NCBI RefSeq assembly: GCF_018119395.1
Contig: NZ_JAGPWD010000010.1
Span: 62,001 to 126,000 of the forward strand
Source: Massilia sp. ZL223
Lineage (GTDB): Bacteria > Pseudomonadota > Gammaproteobacteria > Burkholderiales > Burkholderiaceae_D
Direction of reading: 5' to 3'
Length of the DNA stretch: 64,000 nt
In this document: positions 9,550 through 17,983 of the stretch, one piece after another
Numbering within the stretch: the first letter of the stretch is position 1
How the letters are laid out: each line of letters starts with the position of its first letter
The notes under the pieces: generated by a model
The model's database searches: none
Seen by the model: the letters and a program-made list of their open reading frames with translations, nothing else
Told to the model about the DNA's origin: nothing
Made by a program: the position numbers and the translations under genes

Positions 9550-9770
9550 GGTGACTCCTCTCTCTTGGAAGCGCACCGATGCGGGCGGCATCGGTGCGCA
9601 AAATAATAATCGCGCAAGAATAGCACGCACTCGGGGTCATTTACACCACATACATATCGCTTTGTAGGACGTACGTACGGAGCCCGGCGCTCCCCGGCGT
9701 CGACAAATTCACGACAATCCCGGCGCGCCGCCGTCCTAGAATGCCGTTTTCTTCACTCCAGACCACCATC

Positions 9771-10736
9771 ATGCGCGCATTCCGCCTGGCTTCCAGCATC
9801 CTCGCTTCCCTCATGTTTGCCGGCGCCGCCCGCGCGGCCGAGGCCCCGCCGGCGCCCGGCGTGCGCGTGATCGACCTCGCCAGCGGCTTCCTCGAGGCTT
9901 ACGAGCGCAATGCCGCCACTTCGGCGCCGGCCTTCGTGGAAGATTTCAAGGCCAGCGTGGCGGCGCGCTTCCCGGAGTTCTACGGCATCGAGCGCTACCA
10001 GGGCAAGCGCACCCAGGCCGAGCGCGACAAGCAGATCGCCGCGGCCTACGAGGCCTTCCCGGCGCTGCGCGAAGCCTACCGCAAGAAGGTGGAGCGCTTC
10101 ACGAGGGACTTGCCGCTGTACACGGCCAGTTTCCAGAAGGCCTTCCCGGACTACCGGCCAAAGGGCGACCTGTACTTCGTGCATTCGCTGGGCGAGATGG
10201 ACGGCGGCACGCGCACCATCAAGGGCCGCACTTATTTCATCTTCGGGGCCGACATGATGACCAGGATCCACGGCGACGGCGACGAAGCGGGCTTCTTCCA
10301 TCACGAGCTGTTCCATGACTATCACTCGACCGGCTGCGCGGAGGAGCGGGTGTGGACCTCGCTGTGGCAGGAAGGGCTGGCCACCTATGTGTCCAGGACC
10401 ATGAACCCCTCGGCCAGCAACGCCGAGCTGCTGCTCGACTTCCCGCGCAACCTGGTGAGCGATACCGAGCGCCAGCTCGACCGCGCCTTCGAGCACCTGG
10501 CGGCCAACCTCGAGTCGAAGGACGAGGCGGTCTACGCCGGCCTGTTCATGGGGAAGGGCGACGACACCGGCCTGCCGGCGCGCCGCGGCTACTACCTGGG
10601 CTACCTGGTGGCGCGCGAGGCCGGCAAGACGCGCGACCTGCAGGCGCTCGCCAAGCTGCAGTGCGCGGACGTGCGCACGGTGGTCTACGAGGCGGTCGAA
10701 CGGCTGCGCGCCAGGCCGGTAGTGGCCTCGCACTGA
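9771..10736 (+). CDS. Exported gluzincin-type metalloprotease-like protein
   Basis: 321 residues from the ATG at 9771; an ATG ten codons upstream would only lengthen the signal peptide. A signal peptide ends at ARAAEA. The motif HELFH (His178, Glu179, His182) is followed exactly 18 residues later by Glu201 in WQEGLATYV, the HEXXH-X18-E spacing of gluzincins. The surrounding sequence is not one I can place in a named peptidase family, though it resembles DUF2268-type putative Zn-dependent proteases. It is divergent from the M1 aminopeptidase across a 221-bp gap. Confidence 0.75.
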   Translation: MRAFRLASSILASLMFAGAARAAEAPPAPGVRVIDLASGFLEAYERNAATSAPAFVEDFKASVAARFPEFYGIERYQGKRTQAERDKQIAAAYEAFPALREAYRKKVERFTRDLPLYTASFQKAFPDYRPKGDLYFVHSLGEMDGGTRTIKGRTYFIFGADMMTRIHGDGDEAGFFHHELFHDYHSTGCAEERVWTSLWQEGLATYVSRTMNPSASNAELLLDFPRNLVSDTERQLDRAFEHLAANLESKDEAVYAGLFMGKGDDTGLPARRGYYLGYLVAREAGKTRDLQALAKLQCADVRTVVYEAVERLRARPVVASH

Positions 10737-10750
10737 AGGGGCGCCACAAA

Positions 10751-10784
10751 GAAAACGGGCCGGCGCCCTTGAGGACGCCGGCCC
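10751..10784 (-). terminator. Intrinsic terminator of the OYE-family gene
   Basis: Perfect 9-bp arms GGGCCGGCG (10757-10765) and CGCCGGCCC (10776-10784). On the minus strand they are followed by GTTTTCTTT. It lies between convergent genes and may also slow plus-strand transcription. Confidence 0.8.
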
Positions 10785-10800
10785 GCTGCGAGCTTGCAGC

Positions 10801-11853
10801 TTAGAGCGCCGGGTAGTCGGTATAGCCTTCCGCCGTCGGGTGGTAGAACAGTTCAGGCTTGGGAGCGTTCAGCGGCGCGCCGGACTTCAGGCGCTTCGGC
10901 AGGTCCGGATTGGCGATGAACCACACACCGAAGGCGACGGCGTCCGCCTCGCCCGAGGAAATCAGCTGCTCTGCACTTTCCTTGGTCAGCTTTTCGTTGG
11001 CGATGTAGACGCCGCCGAATTCCTTCTTGAGCAGCGGACGCAGGCTGTCCTCGCCGATCGCTTCGCGTGCGCAGATGAAGGCGATCTTGCGCTTGCCCAG
11101 TTCGCGCGCCACATAGCCGAAAGTGGCGGCGGGATCGGAATCGCCCATGTCGTGCGAATCGCGGCGCGGCGCCAGGTGCATGCCGACGCGGTCCGCGCCC
11201 CAGACTTCGATGCAGGCGTCGGTCACTTCCAGCATCAGGCGTGCGCGGTTTTCCACCGAGCCGCCGTACTGGTCGCTGCGCTGGTTGGTCGAGTCCTGCA
11301 GGAACTGGTCGAGCAGGTAGCCGTTGGCGCCGTGGATCTCGACGCCGTCGAAGCCGGCCTTCTTCGCGTTTTCCGCGCCCTTGCGGTAGGCGGCGACGAT
11401 GGCCGGGATCTCGGCGGTGTCCAGCGCGCGCGGGGTGGCGTAGTCGCGCTTCGGACGCACCAGGCTCACGTGGCCCTTGGGCTGGATCGCCGACGGGGCG
11501 ACGGGCAGGGCGCCGTCCAGGAACACCGGGTCCGAGATGCGGCCCACGTGCCACAGCTGCAGGAAGATGCGGCCGCCCGCCTTGTGCACGGCGTCGGTGA
11601 CCAGCTTCCAGCCTTGCACCTGCTCGTCGGACCAGATGCCCGGGGTATCGGCATAGCCCACGCCCATCGGCGTGACGGCGGTGGCTTCGGACAGGATCAG
11701 GCCGGCCGACGCGCGCTGCACGTAGTACTCCGCCATCAGCGCGTTCGGCACGCGGCCGCCGCCCACGGCGCGCGAGCGGGTCAGCGGCGCCATCACGATG
11801 CGGTTCGGCAGCTCCAGGGCGCCCACTTTGATCGGGTCAAACATATTCGTCAT
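10801..11853 (-). CDS. nemA: Old yellow enzyme family alkene reductase (NemA-like)
   Basis: 350 residues, the usual length of NemA/OYE enzymes. Visible family features: N-terminal NRIVMAPLTRSRA (FMN site), QLWHVGR, the substrate-anchoring HGANGYLLDQFL region (His and Asn), and YGGSVENRARL for phosphate binding. It reduces activated alkenes such as N-ethylmaleimide using NADPH and FMN in the cytoplasm. It is preceded by an ArsR-type regulator gene 9 bases upstream on the same strand, a pairing typical of electrophile-responsive regulation. Family is firm; the symbol is by similarity. Confidence 0.88.
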   Translation of the reverse strand: MTNMFDPIKVGALELPNRIVMAPLTRSRAVGGGRVPNALMAEYYVQRASAGLILSEATAVTPMGVGYADTPGIWSDEQVQGWKLVTDAVHKAGGRIFLQLWHVGRISDPVFLDGALPVAPSAIQPKGHVSLVRPKRDYATPRALDTAEIPAIVAAYRKGAENAKKAGFDGVEIHGANGYLLDQFLQDSTNQRSDQYGGSVENRARLMLEVTDACIEVWGADRVGMHLAPRRDSHDMGDSDPAATFGYVARELGKRKIAFICAREAIGEDSLRPLLKKEFGGVYIANEKLTKESAEQLISSGEADAVAFGVWFIANPDLPKRLKSGAPLNAPKPELFYHPTAEGYTDYPAL

Positions 11854-11862
11854 TCGGTACTC

Positions 11863-12159
11863 CTACAGTCCGTCATTCAGTTGGGCGAGGAAGGCCTGGA
11901 TGACCTCCTCGTTGCGTTGGTAGAAGACCCATTGGGCGACGCGCCGCGTGCTGACCAGTCCCGCGCGCTGCAGGGTCGCCAGGTGCGCCGAGACCGTCGA
12001 TTGCGACAGGCCGGTGCGCTGGTCGATCAGCTTGCAGCACACGCCGAAGTCGAGGGGATGTTCCTGCTCGGCGAAGTGCTGCTGCGGGTCCTTCAGCATC
12101 TGCAGGATCTGGCGCCGCACCGGATTGGCCAGCGCCTTGTGGATCGCGTCGATGTCCAT
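11863..12159 (-). CDS. ArsR-family winged-helix transcriptional regulator
   Basis: 98 residues with the ArsR layout: N-terminal helix IHKALANPVRRQILQML, then the recognition helix GLSQSTVSAHLATLQRAGLV and a beta wing (RRVAQWVFYQR). It contains a single Cys pair (GVCCKL) that could sense electrophiles. It is the first gene of a two-gene operon with the OYE reductase and sits next to a strong inverted repeat at 12171-12215, the likely autoregulatory operator. Confidence 0.85.
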   Translation of the reverse strand: MDIDAIHKALANPVRRQILQMLKDPQQHFAEQEHPLDFGVCCKLIDQRTGLSQSTVSAHLATLQRAGLVSTRRVAQWVFYQRNEEVIQAFLAQLNDGL

Positions 12160-12170
12160 GAGCTCTACCT

Positions 12171-12215
12171 ATATCGGATTTTTACGATCCGAATATCGTC
12201 ATATTACGATATTCG
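12171..12215. promoter_or_regulatory. Candidate ArsR operator (two overlapping inverted repeats)
   Basis: CGAATATCGT (12190-12199) and ACGATATTCG (12206-12215) are perfect 10-bp arms around a 6-bp spacer. A second, shorter repeat, TCGGAT (12174-12179) with ATCCGA (12187-12192), overlaps it. They start 12 bp upstream of the ArsR start codon in an otherwise GC-rich area. Confidence 0.65.
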
Positions 12216-12288
12216 CGAAATGCGTGCAGGGACCGCCTCGATTTCGGCGCGGCAAGATGCCGGCCTGAGCGGCCTTATTAGTTGCCGC

Positions 12289-13254
12289 TCATTTTCCAAA
12301 CTGCGGGTTCGGGCGGGTCAGGTAGTACCACTCCTTGTTGGCCAGCGCCTTCGCATCCGGGAACAGGATGCGGCCGCTGAATTCCGCCACCACCGGCGTG
12401 CCGTCCGCGCGTACGCCGATCTGGTCGCCCTCGGTCAGCGGGTCGAAGCTGGCCCACTGGCGGGTGAAATGGTCGCCGTCGTTCAATTTGTCGTGCACCA
12501 CCACCATCGACAGCGCTTCGATTTCTTCATACGGCGCCGGCTGCGGTTCCGGCGCGTCGATCAGCTTGTGGAAGGCCAGGGTGTTCATGATGGCCTGGTA
12601 GGCCACTTCCGGCGCCTGCGGATCGGCGTGCTGGCCGCACTCCAGGGTCAGCGCGTAGCCGCCGGTGCTGCGCATGTATTCCGTGGTGCCGACGCCGTAG
12701 CGCAGCACGGTCTTGAGCTCGTCGGCGTCGCGCGAGCGGCGCTGCACGCCGGCGCCGTAGGTCGCCAGCCAGCCGTCGACGAAGCGGCGCACGCCCAGCC
12801 GCAGCGCCCAGGCACGCTCCATCTCCGCATGCCGGAAGGGCTGCAGCGCGCCGTCGTTGTTCTCGGGCCCCACCATCACGAAGGGCTGGCCCGGCGCGTT
12901 GAAGGAGTGCAGGTCGAGCAGCACGTCGTGCTGGGCGAGCAGGGGGCACAGCCAGTTGCCGACGTGGTCTTCGAAGTCTTGCGGGTCGTCCTTCGGGAAC
13001 AGGTCGCGGTTCAGGTTGCGGTCGCCGTTGCGCTCGCCCTTGGCGTAGGCCAGCGGGTTGACGATCGGGACGAAGGTCACGCTGCCGGCGCTGATGTGCA
13101 GTTTGCCGCTGTCGATTTCCTCCATCACGCGCTGGATCGCCTTGGTGCCGCATACTTCATTGCCATGGGTGGCGCCCATGATGATCAGGCGCGGGCCGGG
13201 GGCGATGGCCGTATAGTTGACGGATTTGAACTGAAACTGGCGTGAGGAAGTCAT
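12289..13254 (-). CDS. Succinylglutamate desuccinylase/aspartoacylase family deacylase
   Basis: 321 residues. The zinc-carboxypeptidase-like core is visible: GATHGNEVCG gives the zinc ligands His30 and Glu33, LLDLHSF gives the third ligand His116, and later TLECGQH carries the catalytic Glu. Family members remove acyl groups from N-acyl amino acids. No arginine-succinyltransferase (ast) genes are adjacent, so I do not call it AstE. It is transcribed alone, away from the divergent acyltransferase gene. Confidence 0.85.
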   Translation of the reverse strand: MTSSRQFQFKSVNYTAIAPGPRLIIMGATHGNEVCGTKAIQRVMEEIDSGKLHISAGSVTFVPIVNPLAYAKGERNGDRNLNRDLFPKDDPQDFEDHVGNWLCPLLAQHDVLLDLHSFNAPGQPFVMVGPENNDGALQPFRHAEMERAWALRLGVRRFVDGWLATYGAGVQRRSRDADELKTVLRYGVGTTEYMRSTGGYALTLECGQHADPQAPEVAYQAIMNTLAFHKLIDAPEPQPAPYEEIEALSMVVVHDKLNDGDHFTRQWASFDPLTEGDQIGVRADGTPVVAEFSGRILFPDAKALANKEWYYLTRPNPQFGK

Positions 13255-13374
13255 TGCTGGAAGTTCCGGAGGAAAAAGGGTGCCAGTATTCTATAGGACA
13301 ATGCGGGAGGAATGCTGGCGCCGGCAAGGACGGCGTGGCATGATCCCCAACTTTCCTTTCTTGAATTGGCCGGC

Positions 13375-14511
13375 ATGAGCAGCGCCCGCATCCACGGACT
13401 CGATACCCTGCGCGCGATCGCGGTCACCCTCGTCGTGCTGCACCATTACGTGCTGTTCGTGACCGACCGGCCGACCTTCGGCTGGGTGGGCCAGATCGGC
13501 TGGGCGGGCGTGGACCTGTTCTTCGCGCTGTCGGGCTACCTGATCGGCAACCAGATCTTCAAGGCGGTGCGCAGCAGCGAAGGCCTGTCGCTGCCGCGCT
13601 TCTATGCGCGCCGCCTGCTGCGCACCCTGCCGAATTACTGGTTCGTGCTGGCGCTGTACTTCCTGTGGCCGGCCTTCCGCGGCGAGGCGCCGCTGCTGCC
13701 GCTGTGGAAGTACCTGAGCTTCATCCAGAACCACCACCTGGAGCCGGGCAGCGCGTTCTCGCATTCCTGGTCGCTGGCGATCGAGGAGCAGTTCTACATG
13801 CTGCTGCCGGCGCTGGCGCTGCTCGGCGCGGCCTTCGGGCGCTCCCTGCGCCTGGCCTGGTTCGCCATCGCGCTGGCCTTCGGGGCAGGCGTGCTCACCC
13901 GCGCCTGGCTGTGGCAGGACGTCGTGGAAGGCGAGCGCTACTGGATGCACCATTATTACAAGTACATCTATTACTCGAGCTTCTGCCGCTTCGACGAGCT
14001 GCTGGCGGGCGTCTCGGTCGCGCTGTTGAGGAATTATCATCCGCAGGCGTGGGGACGCCTGACCCGGCATGGCAACCTGCTCGGCCTGGCGGGACTAGCG
14101 GTGACCGGGATCGCGTTCTGGTGGTTCCTGGCCGATCATTATGGCCAGGGGCCGACGGTGTTCGGCTTCCCGCTGCTGGCGCTGGGTTTCTCGCTGCTGA
14201 TCGTGGCGGCCGTGTCGCCCGGTTCGCTGCTGTGCGCCTTGCGGGTGCCGGGCGCCGGCGCCGTGGCGCTGTGGTCCTACGCCATCTACCTGCTGCACAA
14301 GCAGGTGTGCGTGATGGGCGCGGCCTGGCTCGCGCGGCATGGCGTGCATGCGGAGTCGCCAACGGCCATCGCCGCGCTGCTCGCCTTGTCGGTGCTGACC
14401 GGCTGGCTGCTGTACCGCCTCGTCGAGTCGCCGTTCATGGCGCTGCGCGAGCGCTACGTGCCGGACAACGCGGCGCGCCGTGGCGCCGGAGACGCCATGA
14501 CGCACGCATAG
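13375..14511 (+). CDS. Acyltransferase 3 family membrane protein (OafA/YrhL-like)
   Basis: 378 residues starting at the ATG at 13375; an upstream in-frame ATG at 13312 lacks family sequence. It begins RIHGLDTLRAIAVTLVVLHH, the AT3 signature with the catalytic-type Arg/His, followed by about ten hydrophobic helices and the conserved WSLAIEEQFY loop. The family O-acetylates or acylates cell-surface sugars in the inner membrane. There is no surface-polysaccharide cluster here, so the acceptor is unknown. It ends 3 bases before the convergent gene at 14515. Confidence 0.88.
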   Translation: MSSARIHGLDTLRAIAVTLVVLHHYVLFVTDRPTFGWVGQIGWAGVDLFFALSGYLIGNQIFKAVRSSEGLSLPRFYARRLLRTLPNYWFVLALYFLWPAFRGEAPLLPLWKYLSFIQNHHLEPGSAFSHSWSLAIEEQFYMLLPALALLGAAFGRSLRLAWFAIALAFGAGVLTRAWLWQDVVEGERYWMHHYYKYIYYSSFCRFDELLAGVSVALLRNYHPQAWGRLTRHGNLLGLAGLAVTGIAFWWFLADHYGQGPTVFGFPLLALGFSLLIVAAVSPGSLLCALRVPGAGAVALWSYAIYLLHKQVCVMGAAWLARHGVHAESPTAIAALLALSVLTGWLLYRLVESPFMALRERYVPDNAARRGAGDAMTHA

Positions 14512-14514
14512 TGC

Positions 14515-14802
14515 TTAGAACGGCGGTTCCGTCTCCAGGATTGGAGGCGTGTCGAGGTCGATTCGTTCGAGGACCAGATCCGCCAGATCCAGCTCGGCCA
14601 GCAGCGCATCGGTCTCGAAGGTGGCATAGGCGCGCGCATTGCTCACCTTGGCCGAGACCAGCATGATCGGCAGGGCGGGGTAATGGGGCACCAGGCGCGC
14701 CAGCAGCACGTCGCCCACGCCGGGGCGCACATAACTGGGATGCGGGAAGGCGACCACCAGGCGGATGCCGCGCACGATGGTGATCGCGGTCGACATCTTC
14801 AT
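14515..14802 (-). CDS. Conserved hypothetical protein
   Basis: 95 residues, no signal peptide or membrane segment. It has alternating hydrophobic strands (AITIVRGIRLVVAF, LPIMLVSAKVS) and an acidic C-terminus. Codon use fits the host. It starts 6 bases after the stop of the 156-residue gene upstream, so the two form an operon. Function not recognised. Confidence 0.6.
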   Translation of the reverse strand: MKMSTAITIVRGIRLVVAFPHPSYVRPGVGDVLLARLVPHYPALPIMLVSAKVSNARAYATFETDALLAELDLADLVLERIDLDTPPILETEPPF

Positions 14803-14808
14803 GCGGGC

Positions 14809-15279
14809 TCAGTGCTGGGCTTCGATCACGCCGAAGGCGGCCGGCGCATCGGCCAGGTAGGCCAGCACCGCATGCGCCTGGACCAGCGGATCGAATTCGG
14901 CATTGGCCGCCATGGCCGCGCGCAGGCCGGGGACGATCTCCGGAGTATGCGGGCTGCGGTAGGCGTCCATCAGCAAGCGCGCCAGGTCCGTCGGCGCATC
15001 CGAGCGGCGCAGGCGCGCTTCGATGATCGCCAGCAGCGCGCGCTGCATGCGCGGGGTCGGGTTGTGGATGTGGGCGAACACCCAGGGCGTATTCGCAATC
15101 GCCGCGCAGATCGCGGTTTCCATCTGGTCGGCGCTCAGGTCCGAGGCGATGTCGAAATAGGCCTTGTTCCAGCGCGTGCGCGCGTAGGCATGGCCGGGCG
15201 GGAAGGCGTCGGCCGTTTCCAGGCCCAGGGCCCGGCTCGCACGCGAGAGCAGCGAGGAGAGGGTGTCTAGCAGCGGCAT
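14809..15279 (-). CDS. Conserved hypothetical protein
   Basis: 156 residues, mostly helical, no export signal. It contains a central RRSDAPTDLARLLMDAYRSPHTPEI region and ends in a short helix; no catalytic motif is evident. It is first in a two-gene operon with the 95-residue protein (gap 6 bases). Codon use fits the host. Function not recognised. Confidence 0.6.
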   Translation of the reverse strand: MPLLDTLSSLLSRASRALGLETADAFPPGHAYARTRWNKAYFDIASDLSADQMETAICAAIANTPWVFAHIHNPTPRMQRALLAIIEARLRRSDAPTDLARLLMDAYRSPHTPEIVPGLRAAMAANAEFDPLVQAHAVLAYLADAPAAFGVIEAQH

Positions 15280-15342
15280 GGCGGGAAGGTGAACGGATGC
15301 TTCATCCCGGCAGTGTAGCGCAAGCCCGGCGGACGCGCATGC

Positions 15343-15369
15343 AAAAAGGGCCGCCCTTGCGGGCGGCCC
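15343..15369 (-). terminator. Intrinsic terminator of the pirin gene
   Basis: Arms GGGCCGCCC (15348-15356) and GGGCGGCCC (15361-15369), loop TTGC. On the minus strand they are followed by five T (15347 to 15343). Confidence 0.85.
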
Positions 15370-15387
15370 TCGAAGGTCAAGCTTGCG

Positions 15388-16269
15388 TCAGGCGAAACGG
15401 CCGTTGCGGAAGTCTTCGACCGCCTGGTACAGCTCGTCCTGCGTGTTCATCACGAACGGTCCGTACTGGGCGATCGGCTCGTTCAGCGGGCGGCCGGCCA
15501 GCACCAGCAGGCGGCTGGGCTCGACTGCCTTGATGCGCACCCCGTCGGCGCCCGCCGCGTTGTCGAGGATCGCCATGCGCCCCGAGGCCACGCCCTTGCC
15601 ATCGACCACGGCTTCGCCGCGGAACACGTAGACGAAGGCGTTGTGGCCGGCCGGGATCGGCTGCTCCACCGTGACGCCGGCCGGGATCTCGAGGTCGAGA
15701 TACAGCGGCTGGGTGGCATCGCGCTGGACCGCGCCATCCACGCCATGGGTGCTGCCGGCGATCACCTGCACCGTCACACCGCCTTCCAGCGTGAAGCGCG
15801 GGACTTCCTCGGCCGGGATGTCGCGGTACCAGGGATCGGTCATCTTGTCCTTGGCCGGCAGGTTCAGCCACAGCTGGAAGCCTTCCATCAGGCCTTCGTT
15901 CTGCTCCGGCATCTCCGAGTGGGCCACGCCGCGGCCGGCGGTCATCCACTGCACGCCGCCATCCGTGATCAGGCCTTCGTTGCCGCCGCTGTCGCGGTGG
16001 CGCATCCGGCCTTTCAGCATATAGGTCACGGTTTCGAAGCCGCGGTGCGGATGCTCGGGGAAGCCGGCGATGTAGTCGCCCGGCTTGTCGCTGCCGAAGG
16101 CATCGAGCATCAGGAAGGGATCGAGGCGGCGCTGCAGCGGACCGGTCAGGACGCGGTTGATCTTCACGCCCGCGCCGTCCATCACGAACTGGCCGTTGAT
16201 GATCCGCTCGACGCCGCGCGTCTTGCCGACCGGGGTTGCCCGTACGATTTCCTGAGTTTGCTGGGTCAT
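15388..16269 (-). CDS. Pirin family protein (bicupin)
   Basis: 293 residues. The N-terminal cupin carries the pirin metal motif FPEHPHRGFETVTYML plus a downstream HSE (GVAHSEMP), giving the His3-Glu set that holds iron. A second, C-terminal cupin lacks these ligands, as usual for pirins. Bacterial pirins include quercetin-dioxygenase-active and regulatory forms. The neighbour is an azoreductase (59 bp upstream, same strand), and together with the divergent LysR gene this resembles a common quinone/electrophile stress block. Confidence 0.88.
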   Translation of the reverse strand: MTQQTQEIVRATPVGKTRGVERIINGQFVMDGAGVKINRVLTGPLQRRLDPFLMLDAFGSDKPGDYIAGFPEHPHRGFETVTYMLKGRMRHRDSGGNEGLITDGGVQWMTAGRGVAHSEMPEQNEGLMEGFQLWLNLPAKDKMTDPWYRDIPAEEVPRFTLEGGVTVQVIAGSTHGVDGAVQRDATQPLYLDLEIPAGVTVEQPIPAGHNAFVYVFRGEAVVDGKGVASGRMAILDNAAGADGVRIKAVEPSRLLVLAGRPLNEPIAQYGPFVMNTQDELYQAVEDFRNGRFA

Positions 16270-16328
16270 GCTGTTCTCCTGTCCAGTTGATGTCGCTGTT
16301 CGCTTCGCCGCCCCGATGGCGGCGAAGA

Positions 16329-16925
16329 TTATGCCAGGGCCGCTACGATGGCTTCGTTGGCCGCCGCCTGCCCCTTGCTCACTGCTTCCGGGCCCATCGC
16401 CATGCCCGACGAGTAGATGAAGGTGTGGTCGGTCAGGCCCAGGAAGTTCAGCAGTGCGCGCATTTGCGGCACTTGCGGGTCGGCTTCCGCCGGGTAGACG
16501 CCGCCGCGCGAGGTGGCCACGTAGACCTTCTTGTTCTTCAGCAGGCCTTCGGGACCGGTCTCGGTGTAGCGGAAGGTCACGCCGGCACGGGCGATGGCGT
16601 CGAACCAGCCCTTCAGCTGCACCGGCATGCTGAAGTTGTACATCGGGGCGCCGAGCACGATCACGTCGGCGGCCTGGGCTTCGGCGATCAGGGCGTCATC
16701 CAGGGCCACGCGGGCGGCCTGCTCGACGGTGCGCTTGTCGACCGGGGTGAACAGGGCGCCGACGGCTGCGCCGTCCAGCAGCGGGTGCGGGTTGGCGCCG
16801 AAGTCGCGGCGGGTGACGGTCGCGCCCGGATTGGCCGCCAGCAGCTTCTCGACGATCTGGTTGGTGACGCGGGTCGATTCCGAATCGTTGCCACGGACGC
16901 TGGAGGTGATGTGCAGGATGTTCAT
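16329..16925 (-). CDS. azoR: FMN-dependent NADH-azoreductase
   Basis: 198 residues from the ATG at 16925; an ATG 14 codons upstream is less likely. It has the flavodoxin-like AzoR layout: N-terminal [16 protein letters not shown] for FMN phosphate, [17 protein letters not shown] for the flavin and dimer contact, and SRGGVYP near residue 145. It reduces azo bonds and quinones with NADH. It is divergent from a LysR regulator gene 112 bp away, the likely controller. A 10-bp GC stem without a T-run (16303-16327) lies between its stop and the pirin gene. Confidence 0.9.
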   Translation of the reverse strand: MNILHITSSVRGNDSESTRVTNQIVEKLLAANPGATVTRRDFGANPHPLLDGAAVGALFTPVDKRTVEQAARVALDDALIAEAQAADVIVLGAPMYNFSMPVQLKGWFDAIARAGVTFRYTETGPEGLLKNKKVYVATSRGGVYPAEADPQVPQMRALLNFLGLTDHTFIYSSGMAMGPEAVSKGQAAANEAIVAALA

Positions 16926-17007
16926 GGTGTTGTCCCTTCGTTTCCAAGAAATGTTTTCGATGGACACATCGTATCAATCCCAAAACCGATGCGGAAGACG
17001 GTAGAAT

Positions 17008-17021
17008 GGATAACATTATCC
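17008..17021. promoter_or_regulatory. Candidate LysR operator between azoR and its regulator
   Basis: GGATAA-CA-TTATCC is a perfect inverted repeat in the 112-bp divergent gap, 17 bases before the regulator start codon. The position suits autoregulation and control of azoR. Confidence 0.45.
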
Positions 17022-17037
17022 TACTGGTGGAACAATC

Positions 17038-17979
17038 ATGGACGTGGAACCGAACGACTTGCTGCTCTTTGCCCGCATTGTCGAGGCAGGCAGCTTCAGC
17101 CGCGCGGCAGAGCGCGTGGACTTGCCCAAGTCCACCGTCTCGCGCCGTCTGGCGCTGCTGGAAGACCGCCTCGGCGAGCGCCTGCTGCAGCGGACCACGC
17201 GCAGGCTGGTGGTGACGGAATTCGGCGCCATCCTGCTCGAACACGCGCGCCGCGTCGCGGACGAGGTGGAGGCGGCCGGCGCCCTGGCCCAGCACCGCCA
17301 GCTCGAGCCGAGCGGCAAGCTGCGCATCTCGGCCCCGCCGGACTTCGCCAACGCCGGCCTGAACGAGGTGGTGGCGCGCTTCCTGGCGCGCTATCCGATG
17401 GTGACCCTGGAGATGGACTTGTCGCCGCGCCGGGTCGACCTGGTGGCCGAGAACTTCGACATCGCGATCCGCATGGGCGACCTGCCGGACGACGCCACCC
17501 TGAGCGCGCGCCCGATCACCCTGGAGCGCCTGGCCCTGTACGCGTCGCCGGGCTACCTGGCCCGGCACGGCATACCCGAGCATCCGGACGACCTCCTGAC
17601 TCACGACGTGCTGTGCATCCTGAGCCGCTACGGCGGTTCGGTGCCCTGGGTCCTCACGCGCGGCAAGGTGCGCTGGGAGCGCGCGCTGCCGGCGCGGGCC
17701 ACGGCCAATTCACCCGACCTGCTGGCACGGATCGCGGCGCGCGGCGCGGGCATCGCGATCAGCTCGGAGCTGTTCGCCGAGCCCTACCTGCATGCGGGGG
17801 AACTGGTGCGGGTGCTGCCGGAATGGGAGATGCCGACCGCGAACGGCTGGGCGGTGTTCCCGAGCCGGAAGCTGATGCCCGCCAAGACGCGGGCTTTCCT
17901 GGAAATGATCGGCGTGATGTGCCGCGAAGCGGGCCACGACCCCTTCATGCAGCCGTCCGGGCCGGGCGCCCAGGCGTGA
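17038..17979 (+). CDS. LysR-family transcriptional regulator
   Basis: 313 residues. The N-terminal winged helix is clear (SFSRAAERVDLPKSTVSRRLALLE, residues about 20-45, shown here as a family landmark), followed by the LysR substrate-binding domain with LEMDLSPRRVDLVAENFDIAIRMG, typical of the CrgA/DhaT-like subgroup. It is transcribed divergently from azoR, so it most likely activates azoR and possibly pirin in response to quinones or electrophiles. The inducer is not shown. It ends 4 bases before the convergent psd gene. Confidence 0.9.
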   Translation: MDVEPNDLLLFARIVEAGSFSRAAERVDLPKSTVSRRLALLEDRLGERLLQRTTRRLVVTEFGAILLEHARRVADEVEAAGALAQHRQLEPSGKLRISAPPDFANAGLNEVVARFLARYPMVTLEMDLSPRRVDLVAENFDIAIRMGDLPDDATLSARPITLERLALYASPGYLARHGIPEHPDDLLTHDVLCILSRYGGSVPWVLTRGKVRWERALPARATANSPDLLARIAARGAGIAISSELFAEPYLHAGELVRVLPEWEMPTANGWAVFPSRKLMPAKTRAFLEMIGVMCREAGHDPFMQPSGPGAQA

Positions 17980-17983
17980 CGAC

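Noticed and set aside
4630..9606. A 1658-codon open frame on the plus strand
   Set aside because: It runs antisense to the thioesterase, EEP, TonB-like and M1 genes, whose motifs are clear. Long antisense frames are expected in GC-rich DNA.
10840..13245. An 801-codon plus-strand frame
   Set aside because: It is antisense to the OYE, ArsR and deacylase genes; the protein is low-complexity Arg/Ala/Val with no fold.
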